DNA of 64,000 nucleotides, taken from Shinella zoogloeoides (GTDB lineage Bacteria > Pseudomonadota > Alphaproteobacteria > Rhizobiales > Rhizobiaceae). Below are positions 1-8,119 of this stretch, piece by piece. The stretch is taken from positions 3,050,001 through 3,114,000 of the forward strand of contig NZ_CP131130.1 of the NCBI RefSeq assembly GCF_033705735.1, written 5' to 3'. The number at the start of each line of letters is the position of its first letter. Positions within the stretch are counted from its first letter, which is position 1. The translations under genes were made by a program, and so were the position numbers. The notes below the pieces were generated by a model. The model did no database searches. It saw only the letters and a program-made list of their open reading frames with translations, and was not told where the DNA came from.

Positions 1-719
1 ACCGCACCGAGCAGCAGGCCGCCTCGCTGGAGGAGACCGCCGCCGCGCTCGAGGAGATCACCACGACCGTGAAGACCTCCACGGCCCGCGCCGTGGAAGC
101 CTCGGAGATCGTGCGCGAGACCAAGGAAAGCGCCGAGAAATCCGGCGACATCGTGAAGAGCGCCATCGACGCCATGGGCCGCATCGAGCAGTCCTCGCAG
201 AAGATCAGCCAGATCATCTCGGTGATCGACGAGATCGCCTTCCAGACGAACCTTCTGGCGCTGAATGCCGGCGTCGAGGCTGCCCGTGCAGGCGAGGCGG
301 GGCGCGGCTTCGCCGTCGTCGCGCAGGAAGTGCGCGAGCTCGCCCAGCGCTCGGCCAATGCGGCCAAGGAGATCAAGACGCTGATCAACGCCTCGGCAGG
401 CGAAGTGAAGGGCGGCGTTTCGCTTGTTTTGTCGACCGGCGACGTGCTCTCCGAGATCAAGGACCTCGTGAACCGCGTCAACGACCATGTCGTCTCGATC
501 ACCCGCGCGGCACAGGAACAGTCCGCCGCGCTCGGCGAGATCAACACGGCCGTCAACCAGATGGACCAGATGACCCAGCAGAACGCCGCCATGGTAGAAG
601 AAACCACCGCGGCGAGCCAGGTCCTCGCCAGCGAGGCCGCCCAGCTCCAGACGGCGCTCTCGCAGTTCCATATCGGCGAGGGCCACGCTCACGCCACGCA
701 GCATCGCCGCGCCGCCTGA
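1..719 (+). CDS. Methyl-accepting chemotaxis protein, C-terminal part (5' end outside window)
   Basis: This is the cytoplasmic signalling end of a chemoreceptor; the reading frame is open from base 3, so the sensor, membrane and HAMP parts lie upstream of the window. The visible part is a long alpha-helical coiled coil. It holds the highly conserved hairpin tip (IDEIAFQTNLLALNAGVEAA followed by RAGEAGRGFAVVAQEVRELA), where receptors contact CheA and CheW. Glu/Gln-rich heptads on both sides are likely methylation helices. The protein ends in HRRAA with no CheR-binding pentapeptide of the NWETF type. No che genes are in the window, so it is probably an orphan receptor that feeds a distant chemotaxis cluster. 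The ligand cannot be predicted. Confidence 0.93.
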   Translation, partial: RTEQQAASLEETAAALEEITTTVKTSTARAVEASEIVRETKESAEKSGDIVKSAIDAMGRIEQSSQKISQIISVIDEIAFQTNLLALNAGVEAARAGEAGRGFAVVAQEVRELAQRSANAAKEIKTLINASAGEVKGGVSLVLSTGDVLSEIKDLVNRVNDHVVSITRAAQEQSAALGEINTAVNQMDQMTQQNAAMVEETTAASQVLASEAAQLQTALSQFHIGEGHAHATQHRRAA

Positions 720-735
720 GCCTCACCTGCCGAAT

Positions 736-760
736 CGCGGCCGGGCAAAAACCGGCCGCG
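736..760 (+). terminator. Inverted repeat after the chemoreceptor gene, possible terminator
   Basis: A 9-bp perfect GC-rich stem (CGCGGCCGG with CCGGCCGCG) and a 7-base loop begins 16 bases after the chemoreceptor stop codon. There is no T-run after it, so it may act as a weak terminator or an mRNA 3' end structure. Confidence 0.45.
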
Positions 761-850
761 ACTTCCGACGCAAATCGTCACAGCCGTATTAAAACAGCCA
801 AAGCGCTGGCCAACCCTAGCGCCCGCCCGGGTTTCCCAGCGCCAAAACGC

Positions 851-876
851 ACAAAAGCCCCGGCGAACCGAGGCTT
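851..876 (-). terminator. Rho-independent terminator of tRNA-Gly
   Basis: Read on the minus strand, this is a stem of nine pairs with one mismatch (AAGCCTCGG / CCGGGGCTT) with a 4-base loop, followed by a TTTT tract. It lies 18 bases beyond the encoded CCA of the tRNA and fits a simple terminator for a single-gene transcript. Confidence 0.65.
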
Positions 877-893
877 CGAAACTTTGGAGAGAA

Positions 894-968
894 TGGAGCG
901 GGTGAAGCGATTCGAACGCTCGACCCCAACCTTGGCAAGGTTGTGCTCTACCCCTGAGCTACACCCGC
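894..968 (-). tRNA. tRNA-Gly(GCC)
   Basis: Minus-strand cloverleaf. The acceptor stem is GCGGGTG pairing with CACCCGC, then discriminator T and an encoded CCA. The D arm contains AGCTCAG...GAGC. The anticodon stem is CAACC/GGTTG and the seven-base loop TTGCCAA gives anticodon GCC, which reads GGC/GGU glycine codons. The T loop is TTCGAAT. At 75 nt including CCA the length is normal. It stands alone with its own predicted promoter and terminator. Confidence 0.96.
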
Positions 969-1029
969 TCATCGTCGACGGCCTGGGGTAGTCTGTGGCC
1001 GAAGGTCGCTGCGTTGCGGCGACGGGCGG

Positions 1030-1058
1030 TATATGGCCCAAGCCATTTTCAAATGCAA
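1030..1058 (-). promoter_or_regulatory. Predicted housekeeping promoter of tRNA-Gly
   Basis: On the minus strand a -35-like TTGCAT (1053-1058) is followed, after exactly 17 bases, by a -10-like CATATA (1030-1035). This would start transcription roughly 50 bases before the mature tRNA 5' end. Prediction from motif and spacing only. Confidence 0.5.
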
Positions 1059-1185
1059 CAGGGAAATGTCGGATTTTGAAGAAAAAATTGCAGCGCTTTG
1101 CCAGGCCCCGGTTTCTCAGGTGGTTGCGCGCGGGCAGGCGAAGTCCTAATCAGCGGGCGGAGTTATTCGGGACAGGAATCAGGAC

Positions 1186-1695
1186 ATGAGCGAAGCGCAG
1201 CCGAAGACGGACAAGGACCTCTTTCAGTTTCTCGACGGGCTGGGCATCGTCCACACGACGAAGGAGCATGCCCCCGTCTTCACCGTCGCCGAATCCGTCG
1301 CGCTGCGCGACGAGATTCCCGGCGGCCACACGAAGAACCTCTTCGTGAAGGACAAGAAGGACAATTACTTCCTGATGACCGTCGAGGAACATGCGACGGT
1401 AGACCTGAAGACCATTCATACCGTCATCGGCGCGGCAAGCCGGGTCTCCTTCGGCAAGCCGGAGAAGCTGATGGAATATCTCGGCGTCATTCCCGGCGCC
1501 GTCACCGCCTTCGGCGTCCTCAACGACGCGGGGAAGAACGTGAAGATCATCATCGACCAGGACCTGATGGCCTTCGACACGATCAACTGCCACCCGCTGC
1601 GCAACGACGCCACCACCTCGATCGGCTCGAAGGACCTGCTGCGCTTCATCGAGGCGACGGGGCACGAGCCGCTTGTCTTGAAAGTCACGGCCTGA
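1186..1695 (+). CDS. Prolyl-tRNA editing protein (YbaK/ProX family)
   Basis: A 169-residue single-domain protein of the YbaK/EbsC superfamily. It most resembles the stand-alone prolyl-tRNA deacylases (ProXp-ala, also called PrdX), which hydrolyse mischarged Ala-tRNA(Pro). Typical features are the N-terminal HAPVFTVAES segment, GGHTKNLFVKDKKDNYFL in the middle, and the C-terminal NCHPLRNDATTSI block that lines the aminoacyl pocket. There is no signal peptide, so it should be cytoplasmic. The ATG follows an AGGA. It reads towards the thioredoxin-like gene 58 bases downstream. The exact aminoacyl specificity is inferred from family resemblance. Confidence 0.87.
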   Translation: MSEAQPKTDKDLFQFLDGLGIVHTTKEHAPVFTVAESVALRDEIPGGHTKNLFVKDKKDNYFLMTVEEHATVDLKTIHTVIGAASRVSFGKPEKLMEYLGVIPGAVTAFGVLNDAGKNVKIIIDQDLMAFDTINCHPLRNDATTSIGSKDLLRFIEATGHEPLVLKVTA

Positions 1696-1753
1696 CATAC
1701 GATTTTGGGCACAGACACGCGTTTGACGGCGCCATGCGCCACAGGAGAGACCC

Positions 1754-2716
1754 ATGAGTGCAGGCGACAACCCCTATGCATCGTCCTATGGCGGACAGAT
1801 GAACGTTTCGGCGAACTATGGCGGGGCGGCACCGGCGGATGACCTGATCAAGGACACGACGACGGCGAACTTCTCGCGCGACGTGCTGGAGGCCTCGCGC
1901 CAGCAGCCGGTCCTCGTCGATTTCTGGGCGCCCTGGTGCGGCCCGTGCAAGCAGCTCCAGCCGCTCATCGAGAAGGTCGTGCGCGAGGGCGCCGGCCGGG
2001 TGAAGCTCGTCAAGCTCAACATCGACGACCATCCCTCCATTCCCGGCCAGCTCGGCATCCAGTCCATTCCCGCCGTCATCGCCTTCGTCGGCGGCCGGCC
2101 GGTGGACGGCTTCATGGGCGCGGTGCCGGAAAGCCAGATTCGCGAGTTCATCGACAAGGTGGCCGGCCCCGCGGGCGCCGACGAGAAAGCCGAGATCGAG
2201 GCGATGCTCGCTGAAGCGAAGACGCTCTTCGACGCGGGCGACCTTGCCGGCGCGGCCGATCTCTACGGCGCGCTGCTGCAGGCCGACCCGGAGAACGCCC
2301 CGGCACTTGCCGGCATCGCCGAATGCATGATCGCCGTCGGCCAGCCGGACAATGCCCGCCAGGCGCTCGCCAACCTGCCGGAGGCGCTTGCCGCCGACCC
2401 GGCCATCGCGGCGGTCGCCAGGAAGCTCGACCAGATCGAGGAGGCCCGCAAGCTCGGCGATCCGGCCGCGCTCGAACAGGCGCTGGCGCTGGACCCGGAC
2501 GATCATGCCGCGCGGCTCAACCTTGCGAAGATCCGCAATGTGGAGGGCGACCGCCAGGCGGCGGCCGACCATCTGCTCCACATCATGAAGCGTGACCGCG
2601 CCTTCGACGACGATGGCGCACGCCGCGAACTGCTGCAGTTCTTCGACGTCTGGGGTCCCAAGGACCCGGCGACGATCGCCGCCCGCCGCAAGCTGTCGTC
2701 GATCCTGTTCTCCTGA
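1754..2716 (+). CDS. Thioredoxin domain protein with C-terminal TPR repeats (CnoX/YbbN type)
   Basis: 320 residues. A short flexible N-terminus leads into a thioredoxin fold of about residues 35-140 with an intact WCGPC redox site at 61-65 and the SIPAV cis-proline motif. The C-terminal half, from about 160, is alpha-helical with repeated Ala-rich tetratricopeptide-like units (LFDAGDLAGAADLYGALLQADPEN and following). This is the architecture of the chaperedoxin CnoX (YbbN). That family protects substrates from over-oxidation and hands them to chaperones. The CxxC here implies thiol-disulfide activity, which the E. coli homologue lacks. The ATG at 1754 has an AGGAGA site. There is no signal peptide, so it is cytoplasmic. 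It is often annotated simply as trxA. Confidence 0.88.
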   Translation: MSAGDNPYASSYGGQMNVSANYGGAAPADDLIKDTTTANFSRDVLEASRQQPVLVDFWAPWCGPCKQLQPLIEKVVREGAGRVKLVKLNIDDHPSIPGQLGIQSIPAVIAFVGGRPVDGFMGAVPESQIREFIDKVAGPAGADEKAEIEAMLAEAKTLFDAGDLAGAADLYGALLQADPENAPALAGIAECMIAVGQPDNARQALANLPEALAADPAIAAVARKLDQIEEARKLGDPAALEQALALDPDDHAARLNLAKIRNVEGDRQAAADHLLHIMKRDRAFDDDGARRELLQFFDVWGPKDPATIAARRKLSSILFS

Positions 2717-2843
2717 GCCTTTTTTCAGGGCCACGGGCGCGGCGTCCCTTGAGAAACGCCGCGCCTACCCCACATTCGGGAAAGGGCGCGCTGACGAGGG
2801 GCGGGAGATGTTTCGCCGCGCCGCGAATTGGGAAGGCAATGCC

Positions 2844-3524
2844 ATGCAGGTGGGAAATGCGCGTTATCTGAAGCCGGAGGACCTGCCCGAGGCCATTCCC
2901 GTCTTTCCGCTGACGGGTGCGCTGCTCCTGCCCGGCGGCCAGCTGCCGCTCAATATCTTCGAGCCGCGCTATCTTTCCATGTTCGACGATGCGCTCGCCT
3001 CGCACCGACTGGTCGGCATGGTGCAGCCGGTCTTCGGCGAGCACCGGGCGGAAGAGCCGGCAGGCGAGACGCCCGCGCTCTGCCAGGTCGGCTGCCTCGG
3101 CCGCATCACCTCCTTCGCCGAGACCGGGGACGGGCGCTACATCGTCTCGCTCACCGGCATCTGCCGCTACAGGCTGCTGGAGGAGGTGCGGAGCGGCAAG
3201 TCCTATCGCAGCTTCCGCATCGCCCCCTTCATCACCGACCTTTCGGCCGGCGACGACGAACAGAGCGTCGATCGCGAGGCGTTGCTTTCCGCCTTCAAGG
3301 CCTATCTCGACGCCAACAAGCTGGAGGCGGACTGGGAGAGCGTCGAGCGCGCCAGCAACATGACGCTGGTCAACTCCATGGCGATGATGTCGCCCTACGG
3401 CCCGGCGGAAAAGCAGGCGCTGCTGGAGGCACCGGACCTCAAGACGCGGGCGGAAACGCTGATCGCGATCACCGAAATCGTCCTAGCGCGCAGCTACGGC
3501 GACGTCGACACCCGCCTGCAATAG
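2844..3524 (+). CDS. Lon N-terminal (substrate-binding) domain protein
   Basis: About 226 residues, made almost entirely of a Lon N-terminal-like domain. It opens with the typical [19 protein letters not shown] and [15 protein letters not shown] segments, and has no ATPase or Ser-Lys protease domain. Such proteins are widespread in alphaproteobacteria and are usually called LON peptidase substrate-binding domain proteins; their function is not established. The chosen ATG has GGGAAGG eight bases upstream; an in-frame ATG at 2808 is an alternative. It is followed after 10 bases by the Trm112-like gene, so the two are probably cotranscribed. Confidence 0.87.
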   Translation: MQVGNARYLKPEDLPEAIPVFPLTGALLLPGGQLPLNIFEPRYLSMFDDALASHRLVGMVQPVFGEHRAEEPAGETPALCQVGCLGRITSFAETGDGRYIVSLTGICRYRLLEEVRSGKSYRSFRIAPFITDLSAGDDEQSVDREALLSAFKAYLDANKLEADWESVERASNMTLVNSMAMMSPYGPAEKQALLEAPDLKTRAETLIAITEIVLARSYGDVDTRLQ

Positions 3525-3534
3525 GACTCGCCCC

Positions 3535-3723
3535 ATGGATGCCAGCACCAGCCGCGTCGATCCGAAGCTGCTCGAACTCCTCGTCTGCCCGCTGACCAAG
3601 GGGCGGCTGGTCTACGACGCCAAGGCCGGCGAGCTTGTCTCCGAAAAGGCGAAGCTCGCCTACCCGATCCGCGACGGGATCCCGATCATGCTGATCTCGG
3701 AGGCACGGGAGATCAAGGATTAG
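3535..3723 (+). CDS. Trm112-like small protein
   Basis: A 62-residue protein of the Trm112/YcaR family: a short [14 protein letters not shown] segment, the site of the first zinc-knuckle half in other members, followed by a beta-rich [22 protein letters not shown] tail. Eukaryotic and archaeal Trm112 activate methyltransferases; the bacterial role is unknown. Only one cysteine is present, so it is unlikely to bind zinc as a monomer. Its last four bases overlap the convergent hydroxylase gene. Confidence 0.85.
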   Translation: MDASTSRVDPKLLELLVCPLTKGRLVYDAKAGELVSEKAKLAYPIRDGIPIMLISEAREIKD

Positions 3724-4955
3724 ATCGGCTGCCCCACCAGCATGCGCGGATGGTTTCCGCCCGTGGTGCCCTCGGCCTGGCGGATGAAGAAGGATTTGAG
3801 GCCGGGCAGGCGGTCGACGACGCCGAGGCCGACGTCGCGCAGGACGCGCAGGGGCGTTACGTCGTTGGAGAAGAGGCGGTTCAGGACGTCGGTGGTCATG
3901 CCCATGCGGACCGTGTCGAAGCGGCGCCAGGTCTCGTAGCGTTCCAGCACCGAGACGGCGCCGATATCGAGGCCGAGACGGTCTGCCTCCACGATGGTCT
4001 CGGCCAGCGCCGCCACGTCCTTGAAGCCGAGATTGAGGCCCTGGCCGGAAATCGGGTGGATGCCGTGGGCGGCGTCGCCCGCCAGCGCGAAGCGCGGGGC
4101 GACGAAGGCGCGGGCGAGCGTCAGGCCGAGCGGGAAGGCGCGGCGGCCGTCGACGACCTTCAGCGCACCGAGCTTGTGGCCGAAACGGCGCTCCAGCTCT
4201 TCCTCGAAGACGAGATCGTCGCTCTCGACGAGGCGGCGGGCATCTTCCGTGCGCTCGGTCCAGACCAGCGAGGAGCGGTTGCCGGTGAGCGGCAGGGTGG
4301 CGAAGGGGCCGGCGGGCAGGAAATGCTCTTCCGCCGTGCCCTCGTGCGGACGCTCGTGCTCGACGGTGGTGACGATGCCGGACTGGCCGTAGTCGAAGCG
4401 CACCACCTTGATGCCGGCCATGTCGCGCAGCTTCGAGCGCACGCCGTCGCAGGCGACGAGGAGACGCGTCTGGCGCTCCGTGCCGTCGGACAGGGTGACG
4501 GTGGTGGAATGCTGGCCGGTTGCAAAACCTTCCACGGAGGTCGACCAGCGAATTGCTACGCCAAGGGCTTCCGCCTGCTTCAGCAGGCCGCCGGTGATGG
4601 CGCGGTTCGGCACCATATGGGCGAAGGGCTGGCCGTCGTCACCGGAGCCGGCACCCTCGAAGGTGAGGAAGACGGGGCGGACGGGGTCGGCCGTGCGCGA
4701 ATCGGTGATCACCATCCGGCGGATCGGCTCGGCCTCCGGCTCGATCTCGTTCCAGATGCCGAGCACGTCGAGCAGGTTACGCGCGGCGGCGACGATGGCG
4801 AAGGCGCGCTCGTCTTTGCGCCAGGCATGATCGGGCGCTGCATCCACCACCTCGACGGCAAGGTGCGGCGCGGCCTTCTTGACGGCGACGGCCAGCGACA
4901 GGCCGACATAGCCGCCGCCGGCGACGAGGACGTCGAGCATCTGGGCTTCGGGCAT
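3720..4955 (-). CDS. UbiH/UbiF/Coq6-family FAD monooxygenase (ubiquinone biosynthesis)
   Basis: 411 residues. A class A flavin monooxygenase with an N-terminal FAD-binding [14 protein letters not shown] motif and the second FAD motif [22 protein letters not shown] near residue 280. The latter is the signature of the ubiquinone ring hydroxylases UbiH, UbiF, UbiL and Coq6. It probably hydroxylates the aromatic ring of a ubiquinone precursor at the inner membrane. Alphaproteobacteria use different members of this family, so the ring position is not assigned. The ATG at 4955 has a TGGAGA site six bases upstream; a GTG at 4967 would add four residues. It is divergent from the tesB-like gene. Confidence 0.86.
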   Translation of the reverse strand: MPEAQMLDVLVAGGGYVGLSLAVAVKKAAPHLAVEVVDAAPDHAWRKDERAFAIVAAARNLLDVLGIWNEIEPEAEPIRRMVITDSRTADPVRPVFLTFEGAGSGDDGQPFAHMVPNRAITGGLLKQAEALGVAIRWSTSVEGFATGQHSTTVTLSDGTERQTRLLVACDGVRSKLRDMAGIKVVRFDYGQSGIVTTVEHERPHEGTAEEHFLPAGPFATLPLTGNRSSLVWTERTEDARRLVESDDLVFEEELERRFGHKLGALKVVDGRRAFPLGLTLARAFVAPRFALAGDAAHGIHPISGQGLNLGFKDVAALAETIVEADRLGLDIGAVSVLERYETWRRFDTVRMGMTTDVLNRLFSNDVTPLRVLRDVGLGVVDRLPGLKSFFIRQAEGTTGGNHPRMLVGQPI

Positions 4956-5050
4956 GGCGGTCTCCACGGCGCTTGAGGTCTTTCCTTCCCCTATATAGAG
5001 GAGGAGGAAACGCTTTCCTACCTCGGGTCCAAGAGAGGAGCCACGTCCAA

Positions 5051-5932
5051 ATGTCGCGCCAGACCGCCAATCCCGCCATGGATGTTCTCCTTCGGACGCT
5101 CGATATCGAGCGGCTGGAAACCCGCCTGTTTCGTGGAGAAAGCCCGCAGGTCGGCTGGCAGCGGGTGTTCGGCGGGCAGGTGATCGGCCAGGCGCTGGTC
5201 GCCGCCACGCGCACGGTGGAGGAAAACCGCTTCGTGCATTCGCTGCACGCCTATTTCGTGCGGCCGGGCGATCCCTCCATCCCGATCATCTACGACGTGG
5301 AGAACATTCGCGACGGCGGCTCCTTCGCCACGCGCCGCGTCGTCGCCATCCAGCACGACCGGCCGATCTATTTCATGACCGCCTCCTTCCAGGACGACGA
5401 GGACGGCTTCGAGCACCAGACGGCGATGCCCGACGTGCCGCCGCCGGAAAAGCTCATCGGCGAAGCGGAGCTGAAGGCGCAGTTCATGGCCGCCGCGCCG
5501 CCGCATATCCGCGCCTACTGGGAGCGCCCGCGCCCCATCGAGCTGCGCCCGGTCTCGCTGAAACACTATCTTTCCTCGGAGAAGCTAGACCCGCACCAGA
5601 ACATCTGGGTGCGCACCACGGGGCCGGTGCCGGCCGACCGCCATCTGCAGGCGGCGGTGCTTGCCTATCTCTCCGACATGACGCTGCTCGACACCTCGCT
5701 CTTCGCCCATGGCACGTCGGTTCTCGACCGTTCGCTGCAGGTGGCGAGCCTCGACCATGCCATGTGGTTCCACCGCCCGCCCGTCCTCGATGACTGGCTG
5801 CTCTACAGCCAGGACAGCCCTTCGGCCTTCGGCGCGCGCGGCATGACGCGCGGCGCAATCTTTACCCGCTCCGGCACCCTCATTGCCTCCGTTGCCCAGG
5901 AAGGGCTGATCCGGAAAAAGGCAACCGCCTAA
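5051..5932 (+). CDS. tesB: Acyl-CoA thioesterase II
   Basis: 293 residues with the double hot-dog fold of TesB. The N-terminal half begins with LFRGESPQVGWQRVFGGQVIGQALVAA. The C-terminal half keeps the family's catalytic elements: Asp in AYLSDMTLLDTSL, the SLDHAMWFHRP segment, and Gln in ASVAQEGLIR. It hydrolyses acyl-CoA to free fatty acid and CoA in the cytoplasm. The start at 5051 matches the usual N-terminus (short leader, then LLRTLDIERLETRLFRG) and lies behind a GAGGAG stretch; an upstream in-frame ATG at 4973 would add an atypical 26 residues. Confidence 0.92.
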   Translation: MSRQTANPAMDVLLRTLDIERLETRLFRGESPQVGWQRVFGGQVIGQALVAATRTVEENRFVHSLHAYFVRPGDPSIPIIYDVENIRDGGSFATRRVVAIQHDRPIYFMTASFQDDEDGFEHQTAMPDVPPPEKLIGEAELKAQFMAAAPPHIRAYWERPRPIELRPVSLKHYLSSEKLDPHQNIWVRTTGPVPADRHLQAAVLAYLSDMTLLDTSLFAHGTSVLDRSLQVASLDHAMWFHRPPVLDDWLLYSQDSPSAFGARGMTRGAIFTRSGTLIASVAQEGLIRKKATA

Positions 5933-6055
5933 ATTTTACGCACCATTCCATTGACGACTATTTTTTGAGCATGTGCGGCGGTGAATTTTTGAACCGCAGT
6001 ATGCCTGCGATTTTTATCGGTTTGATTTCAGTTATTTAGCCAAGACGTTCGAATC

Positions 6056-6070
6056 TGGCACGCCCCTTGA
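6056..6070 (+). promoter_or_regulatory. Predicted sigma-54 (RpoN) promoter of glnK-amtB
   Basis: TGGCACGCCCCTTGA matches the -24/-12 consensus (TGGCAC, five bases, TTGC) with one mismatch in the -12 element. It lies 82 bases before the glnK start codon, in an unusually AT-rich 219-bp gap. In rhizobia glnK-amtB is activated by NtrC and RpoN under nitrogen limitation. Clear NtrC dyads were not seen; only a GCACCA half-site near 5941 was noted. Confidence 0.78.
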
Positions 6071-6490
<420 letters not shown>

Positions 6491-6520
6491 GCAAACGGCC
6501 TGTCAGGGAGCCTTTTCAAC

Positions 6521-7882
6521 ATGTCTGCATTCACGCTTACCCGTATCCTTCCCCGCGCGGCCGCAGCCGCGGCGGCCCTGCTGACGCCGGTCGCCGCCTT
6601 CGCGCAGGAAACCGCCCCGGCCGCAACGCAGGCCGCAGCCGCCGCACCCGTTCCGGACAAGGCGGACACCGCCTTCATGTTCCTCGCGACGCTGCTCGTC
6701 TTCTTCATGCTGATCCCGGGCCTTGCCCTCTTCTACGGCGGCCTGGTGCGCGCCAAGAACATGCTGTCCGTCCTCATGCAATGCACGGTCATCGGCGCCA
6801 TGATGATGATCGTCTGGGTGATCTACGGCTACTCCTTCGCCTTCGGTGGCTCGACGAGCGCCTATTTCGGCGGTTTCGCCAAGGTGTTCCTCACGGGCGT
6901 CACCGTCGAGAGCACGGCCGCGACCTTCACGGACGGCGTCGTCATCCCGGAATATATCTTCATGCTGTTCCAGATGACCTTCGCGGCGCTGACGCCCGCG
7001 CTGATCGTCGGCGCCTTCGCCGAGCGCATCAAGTTCTCGGCCGTCATCCTCTTCACGCTGCTCTGGTCGACCTTCGTCTACTTCCCGATCGCCCACATGG
7101 TCTGGGACGGCAACGGCCTGATCTTCAAGATGGGCGCGCTCGATTTCGCCGGCGGCACCGTCGTGCATATCAATGCCGGCGTCGCGGGCCTCATCGGCGC
7201 GATCATGGTCGGCAAGCGCACAGGCTTCGGCAAGGACATGATGGCGCCCCACTCCATGACGCTCACTCTCGTCGGCGCCGCCATGCTGTGGTTCGGCTGG
7301 TTCGGCTTCAACGCGGGCTCCAACCTCGAAGCCTCGGGCGGCGCGATCCTCGCCACCGTCAACACCTTCGTCGCGACGGCTGCCGCGATCCTCGCCTGGT
7401 CGGTGGTGGAGACCTTCACCCGCGGCAAGGCCTCGTTGCTCGGCGCCGCCTCCGGCATGATCGCCGGCCTCGTCGCCGTCACGCCGGCTGCCGGCTCCGT
7501 CGGCCCGTTCGGCGCCATCGTGCTCGGCCTCGTCGTCTCGCCGGTCTGCTACTTCTTCGTCGCCGTCGTGAAGAACAAGTTCGGCTATGACGATACGGCG
7601 GACGTCTTCGGCGTCCATGGCGTCGGCGGTCTCATCGGCGCGCTCGGCACGGGCATCTTCACCGCCCCGTCGCTCGGCGGCACGGGCGGCGCGGATTTCT
7701 CCATCGCCTCGCAGTTCATGACCCAGCTCACCGCCGTCGCCATCACCATCGTCTGGTGCGCCGTCGGCTCGGCGATCCTCTACAAGATCGTCGACATGGT
7801 CGTGGGCCTGCGCGTCTCCGTCGAGGCCGAGCGCGAGGGTCTCGACCTCTCGTCGCACGGGGAAGCGGCCTACCACGCCTAA
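6521..7882 (+). CDS. amtB: Ammonium transporter
   Basis: 453 residues of the Amt/Rh family. A cleavable signal peptide (PVAAFA-QE, about residues 1-28) precedes an Ala-rich linker and eleven predicted membrane helices. Conserved Amt elements are FYGGLVRAKNMLSV, GAFAERIKFSA, the first pore histidine in GTVVHINAGVAGL and the second in FGVHGVGGLIGALGTG. It conducts ammonium across the inner membrane and is gated by GlnK, encoded just upstream. The ATG follows GGGAG. It is the last gene of a two-gene operon that ends in a strong terminator. Confidence 0.97.
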   Translation: MSAFTLTRILPRAAAAAAALLTPVAAFAQETAPAATQAAAAAPVPDKADTAFMFLATLLVFFMLIPGLALFYGGLVRAKNMLSVLMQCTVIGAMMMIVWVIYGYSFAFGGSTSAYFGGFAKVFLTGVTVESTAATFTDGVVIPEYIFMLFQMTFAALTPALIVGAFAERIKFSAVILFTLLWSTFVYFPIAHMVWDGNGLIFKMGALDFAGGTVVHINAGVAGLIGAIMVGKRTGFGKDMMAPHSMTLTLVGAAMLWFGWFGFNAGSNLEASGGAILATVNTFVATAAAILAWSVVETFTRGKASLLGAASGMIAGLVAVTPAAGSVGPFGAIVLGLVVSPVCYFFVAVVKNKFGYDDTADVFGVHGVGGLIGALGTGIFTAPSLGGTGGADFSIASQFMTQLTAVAITIVWCAVGSAILYKIVDMVVGLRVSVEAEREGLDLSSHGEAAYHA

Positions 7883-7887
7883 GCTCC

Positions 7888-7978
7888 GCGGCGGCCCGCC
7901 CGGCCGCCGCATAACTATCCATCGCGGATATGGTCCGCCATATCCGCCTCTGGCCCGGACTTCGGTCCGGGTCTTTTT
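7888..7978 (+). terminator. Triple hairpin terminator region after amtB
   Basis: Three successive perfect stems: 9 bp at 7888-7910, 10 bp at 7924-7947, and 7 bp with a TTCG tetraloop at 7954-7971. The last runs directly into TCTTTTT, so it is the intrinsic terminator of glnK-amtB. The first two may stabilise the mRNA 3' end or protect ftsK from read-through. Confidence 0.8.
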
Positions 7979-8119
7979 CGTTTACGCTGCGGAAACCATG
8001 ATGCGGCACTGCATGGTTAACATGCCATTAAGCCTTCCTTCGTAGGGTTCGCAGTCAGGCACCTTTCGCGAATCATGCGGATCGTCGCGATTTTCCTTGT
8101 GTAGGCACAGGCTGGAACC

